Origin: Chryseobacterium sp. MYb264
Lineage (GTDB): Bacteria; Bacteroidota; Bacteroidia; Flavobacteriales; Weeksellaceae
Reading direction: 5' to 3'
NCBI RefSeq assembly: GCF_035974275.1
Contig: NZ_CP142422.1
Location: 3,162,001-3,226,000, forward strand
Length of the DNA: 64,000 nt
Shown: in pieces, positions 17,370 to 30,049 of the stretch
Position numbering within the stretch: position 1 is the first letter of the stretch
How the letters are laid out: every line of letters begins with the position of its first letter
The notes under the pieces: model-generated
The model's input: the letters and a program-made list of their open reading frames with translations, nothing else
Told to the model about the DNA's origin: nothing
Database searches by the model: none
Made by a program: the position numbers and the translations under genes

Positions 17370-17390
17370 GAACATCAAAAAACAACAACC

Positions 17391-19520
17391 ATGAAACTAC
17401 AGTATATCATTATTGCAAGTCTAATTTCAACCTCTATTTTCGGACAGGTAAAAAAAGACAGTATTAAAAACATTGAACAGATCAACCTTTTGGTAAAGAA
17501 AAAATTGCTGGAAAGAAAAGCTGACCGATTGATCTTTAATGTAGAAGCTTCCATCGCTTCTCAGGGAATGGATGCTTCGGAAACCCTGGCGAATGTTCCG
17601 ATGCTGAAAGTGGATGAAAATATGGGCAGCATTTCAATTACAGGGAAAAGCAGCGTCAATGTGATGATTAACGGCAGAATGCTGAACCTTTCAGGAACCG
17701 CTCTCTTAAATTATCTGAAAGCTATCCGTTCAGAAAATATTGCTAAAATCGAGGTTATCACCACTCCACCGGCAAAGTATGAAGCACAGGGAAACAGCGG
17801 ACTGATTAATATTATTCTGAAAAAAAATCCGAATCTAGGTTTTAGCGGAAATATCAATGCGAATTTAATCCAGAGAACCTATTCCGGATTCAGTGATAAC
17901 GGCACATTGAATTATCAGACTGAAAAATTCAGCAGCAGTTTGAAATTTAATTATTATGATTCTGCAAAACGTACCGATGAAAATTATGATATTATCGGGA
18001 TCTCAAAAAACTACAGCAATTCTGTAAGAAGAGACATGTGGAAAGAGGTAACTCCCAGCCTCACGATGTCGTATAAAATCAACAAAAATTCAGAAATTGG
18101 TGTAGAATATATTTATGCCCACCAAAAATCAGGGATGGATATTGTAAATACCACCAGAAACATCAGTGAAAATCAGGTAGAAGAGCAATTACTCACCAAC
18201 ACATTTCACCGCGAAAAACTTCCGACCCATACGCTGAGTGCTTATTACGATCTTAAGCTGGATTCTCTTGGAAAAAAATTAAGCATTGCCGGGAATTTTT
18301 ATAAAAATAATTCCGATACGGAAGTAAATTTTTCTACTTTGAAAAGTTCAGATAATTCTGTTCAGGATGTAAAGACCACGTCTTTGATCTCGCCACAAAT
18401 TTTCTCTGCACAGGCGGATCTGGAGCTTCCTTTTTCATTCGGAAATATCGAAACCGGTGTGAAATTTAATCAGTTTAAAAACGCTTCCGACTTACAATAT
18501 TTCAATTTAGTCAATAATCAGTACGTTGCAGATCAAGAAAAAGCCAATCTTTTTAATTATCAGGAGGAAAATTATGCGGCCTATTTTAGTTATGCTAAAG
18601 GTTTTGGTGAGCATTGGGAAACAAAAGCCGGACTTCGTTATGAAAATACTTTTGCAGAAAGCTTTTCACCTTCTACCAATTCAAAAAATAAGTACAATTA
18701 CGGACAATGGTTTCCATCTGCTTTCGTTTCTTATAAAAAAGACAAAAATGTATTTAGCCTTTCGTATTCAAGAAGAATCAACCGTCCGAGCATGAGTAAT
18801 TTGAACCCTTTCCGATGGTATTCTAATCCGTATTCTTATTCTTCAGGAAATCCTTTATTAACACCATCCTATATTAATAATTTTGAACTAGGATATGTTT
18901 ATAACAGTAAATTTTCTGCCAGCATTTATTATTTAAAACTAAAAAATGCGTTTGGACAAATCTCGTCCATTAAAGATAATGCTGAACTGGATATTATCGG
19001 AACTTACCTGAATTATTACAACAATAATTTTTACGGAATGAACTTTTCTTACACCGACACATTTTTTAAGTTCTGGGAAACCACTTTATCCGGAAATGCT
19101 TCCTATCAAACTTCTGACGTTTTCAATGTGAATGCCAAAACACAGAAGGGATACTCCGTAAGTTATTTATTCAATAATACTTTTACTTTAAACAAATCAA
19201 AAACGCTCGCCTTTTTCCTGAATTACAGCCAGGATTTACCTTACAAAAATGTCAATACTTCTTTCCAAAATTTCTCTAATTTAAATTCCGGAATTAAAAT
19301 ATCTCTGATGGAAAAACAATTACAAATTAATGCTACCGTAACGAATATTTTTGCCCAAAGATACCGCGGAAATATGACCTTTGCTGACAATACGCAATAT
19401 ATGAACAATTACTGGGACGGAAGAAGTTTTCGTTTGAGCGTAAATTATACTTTCGGTGGCAATAAGAAGAAAATCAGCAAGAAAAATATCAATTTCGACG
19501 AAAAAGACAGAGTTCAATAA
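17391..19520 (+). CDS. Outer-membrane beta-barrel receptor (TonB-dependent type)
   Basis: A 709-residue protein. It has a signal peptide MKLQYIIIASLISTSIFG and a compact plug-like domain at residues about 35-140 (ETLANVPMLKVDE, IEVITTPPAKYEAQGNSGLINI). A long barrel of the OMP_b-brl_3 type follows, ending in an aromatic strand (RLSVNYTFGG) and a Lys-rich tail. The N-terminal carboxypeptidase-like regulatory domain seen in some relatives is missing. The substrate is unknown; peptide-, siderophore- or glycan-type ligands all occur in this class. It is 55 bp upstream of a second receptor in the same direction and next to a LytTR pair. Confidence 0.85.
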   Translation: MKLQYIIIASLISTSIFGQVKKDSIKNIEQINLLVKKKLLERKADRLIFNVEASIASQGMDASETLANVPMLKVDENMGSISITGKSSVNVMINGRMLNLSGTALLNYLKAIRSENIAKIEVITTPPAKYEAQGNSGLINIILKKNPNLGFSGNINANLIQRTYSGFSDNGTLNYQTEKFSSSLKFNYYDSAKRTDENYDIIGISKNYSNSVRRDMWKEVTPSLTMSYKINKNSEIGVEYIYAHQKSGMDIVNTTRNISENQVEEQLLTNTFHREKLPTHTLSAYYDLKLDSLGKKLSIAGNFYKNNSDTEVNFSTLKSSDNSVQDVKTTSLISPQIFSAQADLELPFSFGNIETGVKFNQFKNASDLQYFNLVNNQYVADQEKANLFNYQEENYAAYFSYAKGFGEHWETKAGLRYENTFAESFSPSTNSKNKYNYGQWFPSAFVSYKKDKNVFSLSYSRRINRPSMSNLNPFRWYSNPYSYSSGNPLLTPSYINNFELGYVYNSKFSASIYYLKLKNAFGQISSIKDNAELDIIGTYLNYYNNNFYGMNFSYTDTFFKFWETTLSGNASYQTSDVFNVNAKTQKGYSVSYLFNNTFTLNKSKTLAFFLNYSQDLPYKNVNTSFQNFSNLNSGIKISLMEKQLQINATVTNIFAQRYRGNMTFADNTQYMNNYWDGRSFRLSVNYTFGGNKKKISKKNINFDEKDRVQ

Positions 19521-19575
19521 TTCATTTGTAACAAAAAATACTTTTCTGCGTCTAACCAAATAGTAGAAAAACAAT

Positions 19576-21714
19576 ATGAAGAGAACAATTATTGCGCTAT
19601 TTTCTATTGGGTCTGTACTAACGTATGCCCAGGAAAAAACTAATAACCAAGAAACGAAAGAGAAACAAATTGAAGAGGTAACTCTTACCAAAACTAAAAA
19701 AGCCGTTGAACAGAAAGCAGATCGTACGATCTTCGATTTTTCGGAGCAACCGAGCCTGAATTCCGGATCGTTGATGGAAGGAATTAAAAAACTTCCCGGT
19801 CTTGTTGCTTCGGAAATGGTAGGAATGATGTATCAGGGAAAACCTCTGGAAGTGTATATGGACGGAAGGCCGCTGAACATTTCCAGCAATGAGCTGACTG
19901 CCTTTATGGAAGGAATGCCCGCCAATTCGGTAGAGAGAATTGAGATCATTACTCAGCCCGGAGCAGAATTTCCGGCCACTTCGGGAAGTGCTATTTTGAA
20001 TATCATCACCAGTAAATCGGCAAAAAACTATCTTACCGCAGTGTACAACGGAGGCTACCGATTTTCCAATTATGATAAATACAGAAGCAGATTCAACAAT
20101 TCCATTGCGTTAAACTCAAGAAATAAATGGTTTGGATGGCAGGTGAATTTAGGTCAGTATTATCGTGAAAGCTTATCAGATTCTGAATTTGATGCGTTGA
20201 GTAAAAACCATTCCAACTCATTGGGGAGAACGTATTATCTGAATTCAGCTTTTACGTTTGAACTTGGAAAAGACCGATTGTTGGTAAATTATGACATTAC
20301 GCACAATAACAACGGTTCGTCTATTGTTTCGGATGAATTTGTAAACGGATTCAACAGAAGTAATTTTACGAGTGATACAAAAGGTTTAAGACAGGAAGCT
20401 TCGGTAACGTATCAGAAAAAATTCAGTGATAAAAACAGAAAACTGGATTTTAAATTTGTGTATACCAATAATGATTCTGAATTTAATCAGCAAAGCAGCA
20501 ACAGCCTAAACCTATTGGACAATTCATCCAACTTCAATGTGTATAATTTTAAGGTAGATTACTCACAGCCTTTAAAAATTTTAGATGAAGGAAAAGTAAG
20601 TTTCGGAGGTTTGTTTGATCAGCAGGACTTTAAAACAAAAGATCGAAGCATCGTTAATTTAGATTATACAAGACAAACGACTTCCGGATATGTGGAATTT
20701 CAGGCAAAGCTTAAAAAGTTTGATTTCATTGCCGGCGCAAGGGCTGAAAACTACGATATTACTGGAGTGACAAGAATGTTCAACACCAATAATGAGGTGG
20801 AGCAAAAGGATTTGAATGCATTTAAAAAATTCAAGGTATTTCCAAACGCAAGCATTCAGTATAACCTGATGAAGCAGCTTTTTGTCAATCTTAATTATAA
20901 TAAGAAAATCAGTCTGCCAAGTGTATCATTATTGAATCCGAATAATACCACTTTACAGAACAATACCCTAACTTCCAACGGAAACCCGAATCTTCAGCCT
21001 ACCATTTACGATAATGCTGAATTTAAGATCAGTGCATTCGATTATGCTTATATCAGTTACAACACAAGCTGGGTAAATAATCAGATCGTACAGAGAGTTT
21101 CCAGAGAAAATAATCTCATCAGAAATGAGCAGGTACAGGTTAACAGTTTGAGAACCCATAATTTCAGCTTTGGAATGCCGATTCCTTTTATGTTGTTTAC
21201 AAAACCTTTCAGTGAGTTGATGAAGTTTAATGTAAACCCTGATAAAATGAATTTATTATATCTCTACACGGGATATCAACTTCAGGAAATGCCGGATATT
21301 AAAGCCAAAGGGTTCTGGATTTTCAGCGTGATGGGACAATTTATTTTACCAAAAGATGTTCGTCTACAGGCTAATTATAACATCATTCCGGCAAGAGGAA
21401 ACTTCTATTATTTTGAGCTTGAAAAACCGCTTAATAATGCATTGGATATTACCATTTCAAAGAAATTCATGACGGACAGATTAAACCTTTCATTGTACGC
21501 GAGAGACATTTTTAATCAGAATAAAAGTGTGATCATCGCCCGTTCAGCAGGAGGAAGCGTTTATACATCCAATAAATTTGATAGCAGAAGCTTCGGAATT
21601 TCTGTTAATTATAAAATACCAACCAAAAACAAGCTGGCAAAAGAAGATCCGAATATGATCAAAACGACTACTCAAACCGAGAATAATGGTGGAGTGATGA
21701 GCCAAGGACAATAA
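19576..21714 (+). CDS. Outer-membrane beta-barrel receptor (TonB-dependent type)
   Basis: A 712-residue receptor with a signal peptide (MKRTIIALFSIGSVLTYAQ), a TonB-box-like segment (KQIEEVTLTKTKKAVEQKADRT is summarised by IEEVTL), and a plug domain (LMEGIKKLPGLVA, VERIEIITQPGAEFPATSGS). The barrel carries the OMP_b-brl_3 signature PSVSLLNPN and GNPNLQPT. It is a paralogue of the gene before it: both have ADRxIF-x(n)-V/S-xIxVMxxG-like plug segments. The pair is probably one transcript ending at the terminator at 21803. The ligand is unknown. Confidence 0.85.
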   Translation: MKRTIIALFSIGSVLTYAQEKTNNQETKEKQIEEVTLTKTKKAVEQKADRTIFDFSEQPSLNSGSLMEGIKKLPGLVASEMVGMMYQGKPLEVYMDGRPLNISSNELTAFMEGMPANSVERIEIITQPGAEFPATSGSAILNIITSKSAKNYLTAVYNGGYRFSNYDKYRSRFNNSIALNSRNKWFGWQVNLGQYYRESLSDSEFDALSKNHSNSLGRTYYLNSAFTFELGKDRLLVNYDITHNNNGSSIVSDEFVNGFNRSNFTSDTKGLRQEASVTYQKKFSDKNRKLDFKFVYTNNDSEFNQQSSNSLNLLDNSSNFNVYNFKVDYSQPLKILDEGKVSFGGLFDQQDFKTKDRSIVNLDYTRQTTSGYVEFQAKLKKFDFIAGARAENYDITGVTRMFNTNNEVEQKDLNAFKKFKVFPNASIQYNLMKQLFVNLNYNKKISLPSVSLLNPNNTTLQNNTLTSNGNPNLQPTIYDNAEFKISAFDYAYISYNTSWVNNQIVQRVSRENNLIRNEQVQVNSLRTHNFSFGMPIPFMLFTKPFSELMKFNVNPDKMNLLYLYTGYQLQEMPDIKAKGFWIFSVMGQFILPKDVRLQANYNIIPARGNFYYFELEKPLNNALDITISKKFMTDRLNLSLYARDIFNQNKSVIIARSAGGSVYTSNKFDSRSFGISVNYKIPTKNKLAKEDPNMIKTTTQTENNGGVMSQGQ

Positions 21715-21729
21715 GTCTTTTTGTTTAAA

Positions 21730-21768
21730 CACAAATTACACTAATGCTTTGCACTAATATTCACTAAT
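21730..21768. repeat. CACNAAT word repeat, four copies
   Basis: CACAAAT, CACTAAT, CACTAAT and CACTAAT occur in one direction with starts 9, 13 and 10 bp apart. This is the clearest example of the dispersed word family in the window. Confidence 0.5.
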
Positions 21769-21802
21769 TTTTAAAATTTAAAACTCAATACTTAATCAAT
21801 AG

Positions 21803-21828
21803 GAGCGGACTTTAGTCCGCTTTTTTTA
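21803..21828 (+). terminator. Rho-independent terminator of the receptor pair
   Basis: AGCGGAC-TTTA-GTCCGCT followed by seven T. A perfect 7-bp GC-rich stem. Confidence 0.9.
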
Positions 21829-21951
21829 TGATATTTTATGGCTTTTGTCAAAAAATTTGATGGGATTTTTGTGAAACCACCCCGTCAAAAATTCAAAGAA
21901 TTTTTTACACCCCTCCAAGGGAGGGGAATTTTTTTGGTGGTTGATTTATGT

Positions 21952-22662
21952 TTAAAATTCAATCGTTTGGAAACGCCAGTTTAGGGTATCGATCAAAGTC
22001 AATTGATTAAACTGCAAAGGCAGATCGGTAATAATCTTTAAGGCTAAATTCGCCATCATGCTTCCCACAATTCCAGGCAAAGAACCTAAAACTCCAAGAC
22101 TGTCGCAATCCGGAAGGTTTTCATCAAAAGGTGGTTCGGGGAAAATATCTCTTAGGTTTTTGCTTCCATTGTAATTGAAAATTGCAACCTGTCCCGAAAA
22201 ACCCAGAATACTTCCGTAAACCAAAGGTTTTTCCAACTTTACACAAGCATCATTGACCAAATATCTTGTTTTGAAATTATCAGAACCATCGATAATTAAA
22301 TCAAATTGAGAAATAATTTCTTCACCATTTTCATCATCAATTTTCTTTTCAATTCCAATAAAATTGACATGGTGATTGAGATTTTTCACAAACAATTCAG
22401 CACTTTTCACTTTAGAAATACCAACTGATTTTTCATTGTGGATAACTTGTCGGTTTAAATTATGGAGCTCAACCTCATCAAAATCAGCAACGCCTAAAGT
22501 ACCGACTCCCGCCGCCGCCAGATATTGAATAACAGGGGTACCCAAACCTCCTGCTCCAATGATCAAAACTTTGGAATTCATTATTTTCCGCTGACCTTCT
22601 AATCCGATTTCTTCGATGAAAATTTGTCGGTTATATCTTGCGAAGATGTCTTCGTTTTTCAT
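21952..22662 (-). CDS. thiF: ThiF-type adenylyltransferase (ThiS activation)
   Basis: A 236-residue E1-like enzyme that adenylates the C-terminal Gly-Gly of ThiS so it can receive sulfur for the thiazole ring. The Rossmann motif is VLIIGAGGLGTPVIQYLAAAG at residues about 29-49. The adenylation-site Arg and Asp lie in LNRQVIHNE and IDGSDNFKTRYLVND. The short form without a rhodanese domain fits ThiF and MoeB alike; its position at the end of the thi operon, after thiH, points to ThiF. It is the last gene of the operon on the minus strand. Confidence 0.88.
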   Translation of the reverse strand: MKNEDIFARYNRQIFIEEIGLEGQRKIMNSKVLIIGAGGLGTPVIQYLAAAGVGTLGVADFDEVELHNLNRQVIHNEKSVGISKVKSAELFVKNLNHHVNFIGIEKKIDDENGEEIISQFDLIIDGSDNFKTRYLVNDACVKLEKPLVYGSILGFSGQVAIFNYNGSKNLRDIFPEPPFDENLPDCDSLGVLGSLPGIVGSMMANLALKIITDLPLQFNQLTLIDTLNWRFQTIEF

Positions 22663-22780
22663 TTTTTTGATTTTTAACGCAAAGGCGCAAGGTTAATTTT
22701 TAAAATTGTTATGTGTATTCTCGTTCGCAAGGGCATTTCATTCAGCAAATGATAGCACCATTTAGTTTAATTCAAACCTT

Positions 22781-23905
22781 TTAAATTTGAATTCCACTAT
22801 AAACAGCGTCCCAATCTTTCATTATTGGGTCGTACCCAGCTTTTTTAATGATATTTTTCATTTCTTCCATGCTTCTTTCATCACTGGTTTCAAATTGTTC
22901 CAGTGATTCTTTATCTACCGCGTAACCTCCAGGATTCGTCTTTGATGCAGCGCTCATCGCCGTTGCTCCCAACGAAATGATATTATTCCTGAATTTTTCA
23001 TTCTCTCTCGTTGAAATTGAAATTTCCAGATCTTCATTCCAAATTCGGTAGGCACAGATTAATTGTAGTAAATCTTTATCGGACATGATAAAATTCGGTT
23101 CGATAATTCCTTCAGCTGGTCTAAGTCTCGGAAATGAAACAGAAAATTTACTTCTCCAATACTGCTTTTGAAGATAATCGATGTGAAGTGCATTGAAAAA
23201 ACTGTCAATTCTCCAATCTTCAAGTCCCAACAAAACGCCCAATCCCATTTTATGAATCCCGGCTTTCCCGATTCTGTCGGGGGTTTCCAGCCGAAAATTG
23301 AAATTCGACTTTTTTCCTTTCGGATGATATTCTTTATACACTTCCTGATGGTAGGTTTCCTGATACACCAAAACTGCATTCACTCCCGCCTCATGCAGTT
23401 GCAGATACTCTCCTTCCGACAAAGGCTGAACCTCAATCGAAATATTGGCGAAATGAGGTTTTAAAAGCTTAATCGCATTCAGAAAATAATCAATTCCTAC
23501 CGTTTTATTGGCTTCACCGCTTACCAACAGAACATGGTTTACTCCCATTGATTTCAAGACCATTGCTTCCATCATCAATTCTATGTTGGAAAGTGTTTTC
23601 CTTTTAATTGAATTATCTAAGCTAAAACCGCAATACGTACAAATATTCTGACATTCATTACTCAGATACAGCGGCGCATACAACTGAATTGTTTTCCCGA
23701 AACGTTTTTGAGTAAGCAGTTGAGTCATTTTCGCCATGACTTCTAATTTCTGAGCAGCAACAGGTGAAAGAAAATTCAAAAAATCTTCTATGGTTTTATT
23801 CTTTTTCTGAAGACTCGTTTCGACATCGTATAATGTCACTTTTTCAAGCTTTATTTTCACTTCTTCCCATTGATATTTTTCAAAAAAATCTTTAAAACTC
23901 TTCAT
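22781..23905 (-). CDS. thiH: 2-iminoacetate synthase ThiH
   Basis: A 374-residue radical-SAM enzyme that cleaves tyrosine to dehydroglycine (2-iminoacetate) and p-cresol for thiazole synthesis. The cluster motif CQNICTYCGF (Cx3Cx2C) lies at residue about 90, followed by the barrel segments VLLVSGEA and IEVQPLSEGEY. The usual length is 370-380 residues. The presence of thiH and the absence of thiO point to the anaerobic-type route using tyrosine, not glycine. It is separated from thiG by 103 bp that carries no gene. Confidence 0.95.
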   Translation of the reverse strand: MKSFKDFFEKYQWEEVKIKLEKVTLYDVETSLQKKNKTIEDFLNFLSPVAAQKLEVMAKMTQLLTQKRFGKTIQLYAPLYLSNECQNICTYCGFSLDNSIKRKTLSNIELMMEAMVLKSMGVNHVLLVSGEANKTVGIDYFLNAIKLLKPHFANISIEVQPLSEGEYLQLHEAGVNAVLVYQETYHQEVYKEYHPKGKKSNFNFRLETPDRIGKAGIHKMGLGVLLGLEDWRIDSFFNALHIDYLQKQYWRSKFSVSFPRLRPAEGIIEPNFIMSDKDLLQLICAYRIWNEDLEISISTRENEKFRNNIISLGATAMSAASKTNPGGYAVDKESLEQFETSDERSMEEMKNIIKKAGYDPIMKDWDAVYSGIQI

Positions 23906-24008
23906 AAAATTTAGTTTTAATCAAAATAAATTGCAAACACCACTTATAAATAGGACTTCATCCTATTCTTTATTAAATCATCCCTTCGGGACTCTTCTAT
24001 TCTGTGTA

Positions 24009-24785
24009 TCAATCAAATAAAAATGAAGTCAACGGACTTGAAGCTTCAGCATGATTTCCAATCGCTCCCAAACCAGATTCAAAAGCTCTTCTTCCGGCAA
24101 TTACTCCTTCTTTAAAAGCCAACGCCATATTGATAGGATTTTGCGCCACTGCAATCGCTGTATTCACTAACACTGCATCAGCACCCATTTCCATGGCTTT
24201 CGCCGCATCGGAAGGCGCACCAATTCCAGCATCTACAACAACCGGAACATTACTCTGAGCGATAATAATTTCTAAAAAATCTAAAGTTTTTAAACCTTTA
24301 TTCGTTCCGATTGGTGCTCCCAGAGGCATTACCACCGCTGTTCCCGCATCTTCCAAGCGTTTACACAAAACCGGATCTGCATGAATGTAAGGCATGACGA
24401 TAAATCCTAATTTTGCCAATTCTTCCGTAGCATACAATGTTTCAATCGGGTCAGGCAACAGATATTTTGGATCGGGATGAATTTCTAACTTCACCCAGTT
24501 GGTTTCCAAGGCTTCTCTTGCCAATTGTGCTGCCAAAACTGCTTCCTTAGCCGTTCTTGCCCCTGAAGTATTCGGTAAAAGATGAACGTTTGTAGATTGT
24601 AAAGAGCTTAATAAATCTCCCTCCGTAGATTCAGAATCGATTCTCTTCAACGCCATGGTTACCATTTCTGAACCTGAAGCGATGATAGATTCTGCCATTT
24701 CTGAAAGACTTCCGAATTTTCCTGTTCCTAAAAACAATCGGGATTCAAAAGTTCTGTCTGCTATTCTTAATTCTTGATTTTTCAT
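24009..24785 (-). CDS. thiG: Thiazole synthase ThiG
   Basis: A 258-residue TIM-barrel enzyme that condenses deoxyxylulose 5-phosphate, dehydroglycine and ThiS thiocarboxylate into the thiazole phosphate. The Schiff-base Lys lies in [16 protein letters not shown] near residue 97. Phosphate-binding loops [20 protein letters not shown] and VLVNTAIA follow. It overlaps thiE by 4 bp (ATGA), so translation is coupled. Complete and of normal length. Confidence 0.96.
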   Translation of the reverse strand: MKNQELRIADRTFESRLFLGTGKFGSLSEMAESIIASGSEMVTMALKRIDSESTEGDLLSSLQSTNVHLLPNTSGARTAKEAVLAAQLAREALETNWVKLEIHPDPKYLLPDPIETLYATEELAKLGFIVMPYIHADPVLCKRLEDAGTAVVMPLGAPIGTNKGLKTLDFLEIIIAQSNVPVVVDAGIGAPSDAAKAMEMGADAVLVNTAIAVAQNPINMALAFKEGVIAGRRAFESGLGAIGNHAEASSPLTSFLFD

Positions 24786-25395
24786 TGTAATACCTTTTTA
24801 AATTTAGTCACAACCGCTGGCTCATTAGTAATTTGTCCAGAAACTGCGACTCCATAAATTCCGATTTGTTGTAATAATTCAATATCTTCCAAAACGACTC
24901 CACCAATGGCAAATATTTTTGGAATTTCTGCTGATTTTTCTTTTAAGCCATCAATGATATTTTGATAGCCTTCAAATCCTAAAATCGGGCTTAACTGTTC
25001 TTTAGTTGACGTAAATCTTAAGGGACCCAAACCAATATAATCACAAGATTCAGCCATTCTCTGAAGAACATCTGAAATCTTATTTGCCGTTCCACCAATG
25101 ATTTTATTTTCTCCTAAAATGTGTCTGGCAATTTCAATGGATGTATCTTTTAAACCTAAATGAACGCCGTCGGCATCAATTTCTTTTGCAATTTGAACAT
25201 GATCGTTGATGATACAAACCGCTTGGTTATCTGCACATAATTTTTTTGAAATTTCACAAAGCCTGATGAATTCATTTTCGGGAGCATTTTTCCAGCGAAC
25301 CTGAATCCATTTTACTCCGTTGTCAAGTGCTTTTCGGATGTTCAGTTCCTGATCTTCTATGGTAAATCCTTGAGAGAGGTATTGTAATTTTTCCA

Positions 25396-25396
<1 letters not shown>
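24782..25396 (-). CDS. thiE: Thiamine phosphate synthase ThiE
   Basis: A 204-residue TIM-barrel that joins HMP-pyrophosphate and thiazole phosphate to thiamine phosphate. The motifs IQVRWKN (pyrimidine site), [21 protein letters not shown] and IGGTANK are the classical ThiE signatures. [14 protein letters not shown] forms the phosphate loop and IFAIGGV closes the barrel. It differs clearly from the neighbouring second family member, which lacks the ND-HxxG arrangement, so this copy is probably the true synthase. Confidence 0.92.
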
Positions 25397-28058
<2,662 letters not shown>

Positions 28059-28100
28059 CCATTATTGTACAATAGAATGTACAGCAAAAGTCATCTACTT

Positions 28101-28175
28101 TTCCCTACGCTAGTATGATCTAGAAATCAGGTTCAAAGGGTAAAATCTCAGCCCGTTTGTTCAACAGACACCCCT
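28101..28175 (-). promoter_or_regulatory. TPP riboswitch of the thi operon
   Basis: Minus-strand blocks in order: GGGGTGTCTG, GGGCTGAGAT, TTACCC, TTTGAACCTGAT, TAGCGTAGGGAA. This is the canonical TPP aptamer, with the variable helix between TTGAACAAAC and GGG. It precedes thiS by 77 nt. Confidence 0.96.
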
Positions 28176-28186
28176 AAAGTGTGGGA

Positions 28187-28217
28187 CGAAGTTAGACATT
28201 TTTTTAGAATGGGCAAA
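28187..28217 (-). promoter_or_regulatory. Promoter of the thi operon
   Basis: Minus strand: TTTG (28214-28217), 19-bp spacer, TAACTTCG (28187-28194). It matches the Bacteroidota promoter except for C in the -7 box, the same variant as before the TonB receptor's riboswitch. The RNA would start a few bases before the aptamer. Confidence 0.6.
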
Positions 28218-28250
28218 ATTTTTGGGAAAAGCTGGATGGTGGAGTTTTTT

Positions 28251-28510
28251 TATGGCCACGAATGCACGAATGGTTTTTTATCTCGCTCAAATACTATTGA
28301 TTTTCATGGACAATGCTATTTTTTGTTGGTGAATCGCAAGGGCGCAAAGATGTTTTTTAATGCACGATGCTTTTAAGGCGCAAGGATTTTATCAGAGATA
28401 AAATTTTGGAACGTATTTTTTATGCCACGAATGCACGAATGGTTTTTTATCTTCCTAAGATGCCACGGATTTTCACAGATTATTGCAAAATATTTTTTTA
28501 GAAAGGTTTA
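28251..28510. repeat. Direct repeat with CACGAAT words
   Basis: A unit running from TATGGCCACGAATGCACGAA through GGTTTTTTATCT occurs at 28251-28283 and again at 28421-28452 with one base missing. Between them lie GCAAGGGCGCAAAGATG and GGCGCAAGG words; an ACGCAAAGGCGCAAGG word also occurs at 22678-22695. After the second copy comes CCACGGATTTTCACAGATT. No gene is present. Confidence 0.6.
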
Positions 28511-28543
28511 TGAATCTGCGTTATCTGTAAAATCAACGTGAGA

Positions 28544-30025
28544 ATAATTAGTCGCTCCTTAAAAAGCTGTTTTTTGACTTTGAAAATTATATTTGCCTAA
28601 AAAGATTCGGAGAACAAGTTCGAGCCAAAGAAGAATTTGTTGTTTGATTTGATTCAATCTCATCTTCAAATTGTATCCAATCCCTGCTAATAATGCATTA
28701 TTAATATCTCCAGCCACTCCTTTCAGGAAGTTTAATCCTAAGGAGTGGTTTCTTTTTAAATGAGAGATACAAGGTTCTATGGCTGCTCTTGCCCGGAATC
28801 TTAATCTGGCTACTTGTTGCCCATATTTTGTTTTTTCTTTTTTTGCGGGAAGCAAAATTGCTGTTCCTTCCACTTCTTTGATTCCTTTAAATCCTCTGTC
28901 TGTAGTGGCTTTCGTAGGTCTTGTTCCGCCAACGGATTTTCTTACCCTCTCACTCTGTGCCAATGATTCTTCAAGAGTTTTACTATCGTGAGGATTGCCA
29001 GAAAATCTCTTTACCGAGCTGATGATCCCTGTTTTCCGACCTCTTACTACTGCTACTTTTGTCCCAAACTCGTATGCTTTTCCCGATTTTCCTTTCGCAA
29101 TACACGCAACTTGTGGCTCGTGAAGACTGTAAATTTTATCTTTCGTGGTACGTTCTTGGGTGAGTGCTTTAAGGTAAATTTTAAAAACGTCTTCGTAGCC
29201 TTTCAAAACATCTTTAGGAAGTTTTCTTTCCAATTCCCGAAGAACTCTTTTACCAATCGTCCTGAGCTTTTTCCTCGCCATTTTTGCCTTCTTCTGTCTT
29301 CTGGGATGATGTCCAAAAAAAGCGTCCCGCAATAATTGTTTGCTCACTCTTCTGTAGCTTTGTCTTTGTACAACGCTCTCTTTTTCTGCTATTTTTCTAC
29401 AATTGTCGATTACTTTTTTTGCTAATTTGGCATCGGTAGGAAAGGTAATGTTCTTCTCCTGAACCGTCGTATCTACCTGAACTTCATCTTCTGTTTTGGC
29501 TTTGGGATGGAGAGAAACGCTTTGTCCCAAAAGAAATTCCAAACCCTTATCTCCAATTCTTTTTCTGAAGTGTACAAAATTGCTCGGATCGAAAGGCTGC
29601 TCTGTCTGGAAAAAGGTTTCTCCGGTAAAATATTGCCAATACGCATTCTCAATCCATCTCTCTATTACACTTTCATCACTTTCTTTAAACATTTCCTTGA
29701 GCAAAAGCATTCCTGCTATTTTACGGATAGCAATAGAAGGTCTTCCGTTTTCTGAAAATAATTTCTCAAACTCTGACTCCATTTTATCCCAGGAAATCTC
29801 CCCAGCTAATTTTACCACCGGATGCTCCATATTAATAAGCTCCGTAAGCCTGGTCTTGAATAAATTCTGCTGTAAATCCTCTCTTATTTTGCCTAACATT
29901 TTGCCACTTTTTATATCCTAAAAATACAATTTATTGCAATTTTTTACAACGATTTTTTACGAAATATAAGTGCATAAAAACTGATAATCAAAATATTACT
30001 TGGTTTTTAAGGAATGACTAATTAT
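28544..30025. mobile_element. IS5-like insertion sequence, complete
   Basis: A 1482-bp element with one transposase gene on the minus strand. The ends match as imperfect inverted repeats: left ATAATTAGTCGCTCCTTAAA, right (reverse complement) ATAATTAGTCATTCCTTAAA, with further AA identity inward. The outermost TAATTA is itself a palindrome and occurs at both ends, so it could be a 6-bp target duplication instead of part of the repeat. It sits downstream of repeat-rich intergenic DNA and interrupts no recognisable gene. Confidence 0.85.
28559..29899 (-). CDS. IS5-family-type DDE transposase
   Basis: A 446-residue transposase that cuts and joins the element ends. The N-terminal DUF772-like helical domain (NGRPSIAIRKIAGMLLLKEMF, here summarised by RPSIAIRKIAGMLLLK) binds DNA. 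The DDE catalytic core follows: the first Asp in EVQVDTTVQEKN near residue 142, the second in ATTDRGFKG near residue 324, and the Glu in RARAAIEPCISHLKR near residue 376. The frame is intact. The 3' end lies 15 bp from the left terminus, as is usual for compact insertion sequences. Closely related to Bacteroidota IS5-like elements; the exact IS group was not determined. Confidence 0.9.
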   Translation of the reverse strand: MLGKIREDLQQNLFKTRLTELINMEHPVVKLAGEISWDKMESEFEKLFSENGRPSIAIRKIAGMLLLKEMFKESDESVIERWIENAYWQYFTGETFFQTEQPFDPSNFVHFRKRIGDKGLEFLLGQSVSLHPKAKTEDEVQVDTTVQEKNITFPTDAKLAKKVIDNCRKIAEKESVVQRQSYRRVSKQLLRDAFFGHHPRRQKKAKMARKKLRTIGKRVLRELERKLPKDVLKGYEDVFKIYLKALTQERTTKDKIYSLHEPQVACIAKGKSGKAYEFGTKVAVVRGRKTGIISSVKRFSGNPHDSKTLEESLAQSERVRKSVGGTRPTKATTDRGFKGIKEVEGTAILLPAKKEKTKYGQQVARLRFRARAAIEPCISHLKRNHSLGLNFLKGVAGDINNALLAGIGYNLKMRLNQIKQQILLWLELVLRIFLGKYNFQSQKTAF

Positions 30026-30049
30026 GTCAATATTTAAATACATGACTGA

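Noticed and set aside
28544..30025. Composite transposon or genomic island bounded by the IS
   Set aside because: Only one copy of the element is present and both flanks are ordinary chromosomal genes, so no larger mobile unit is supported.
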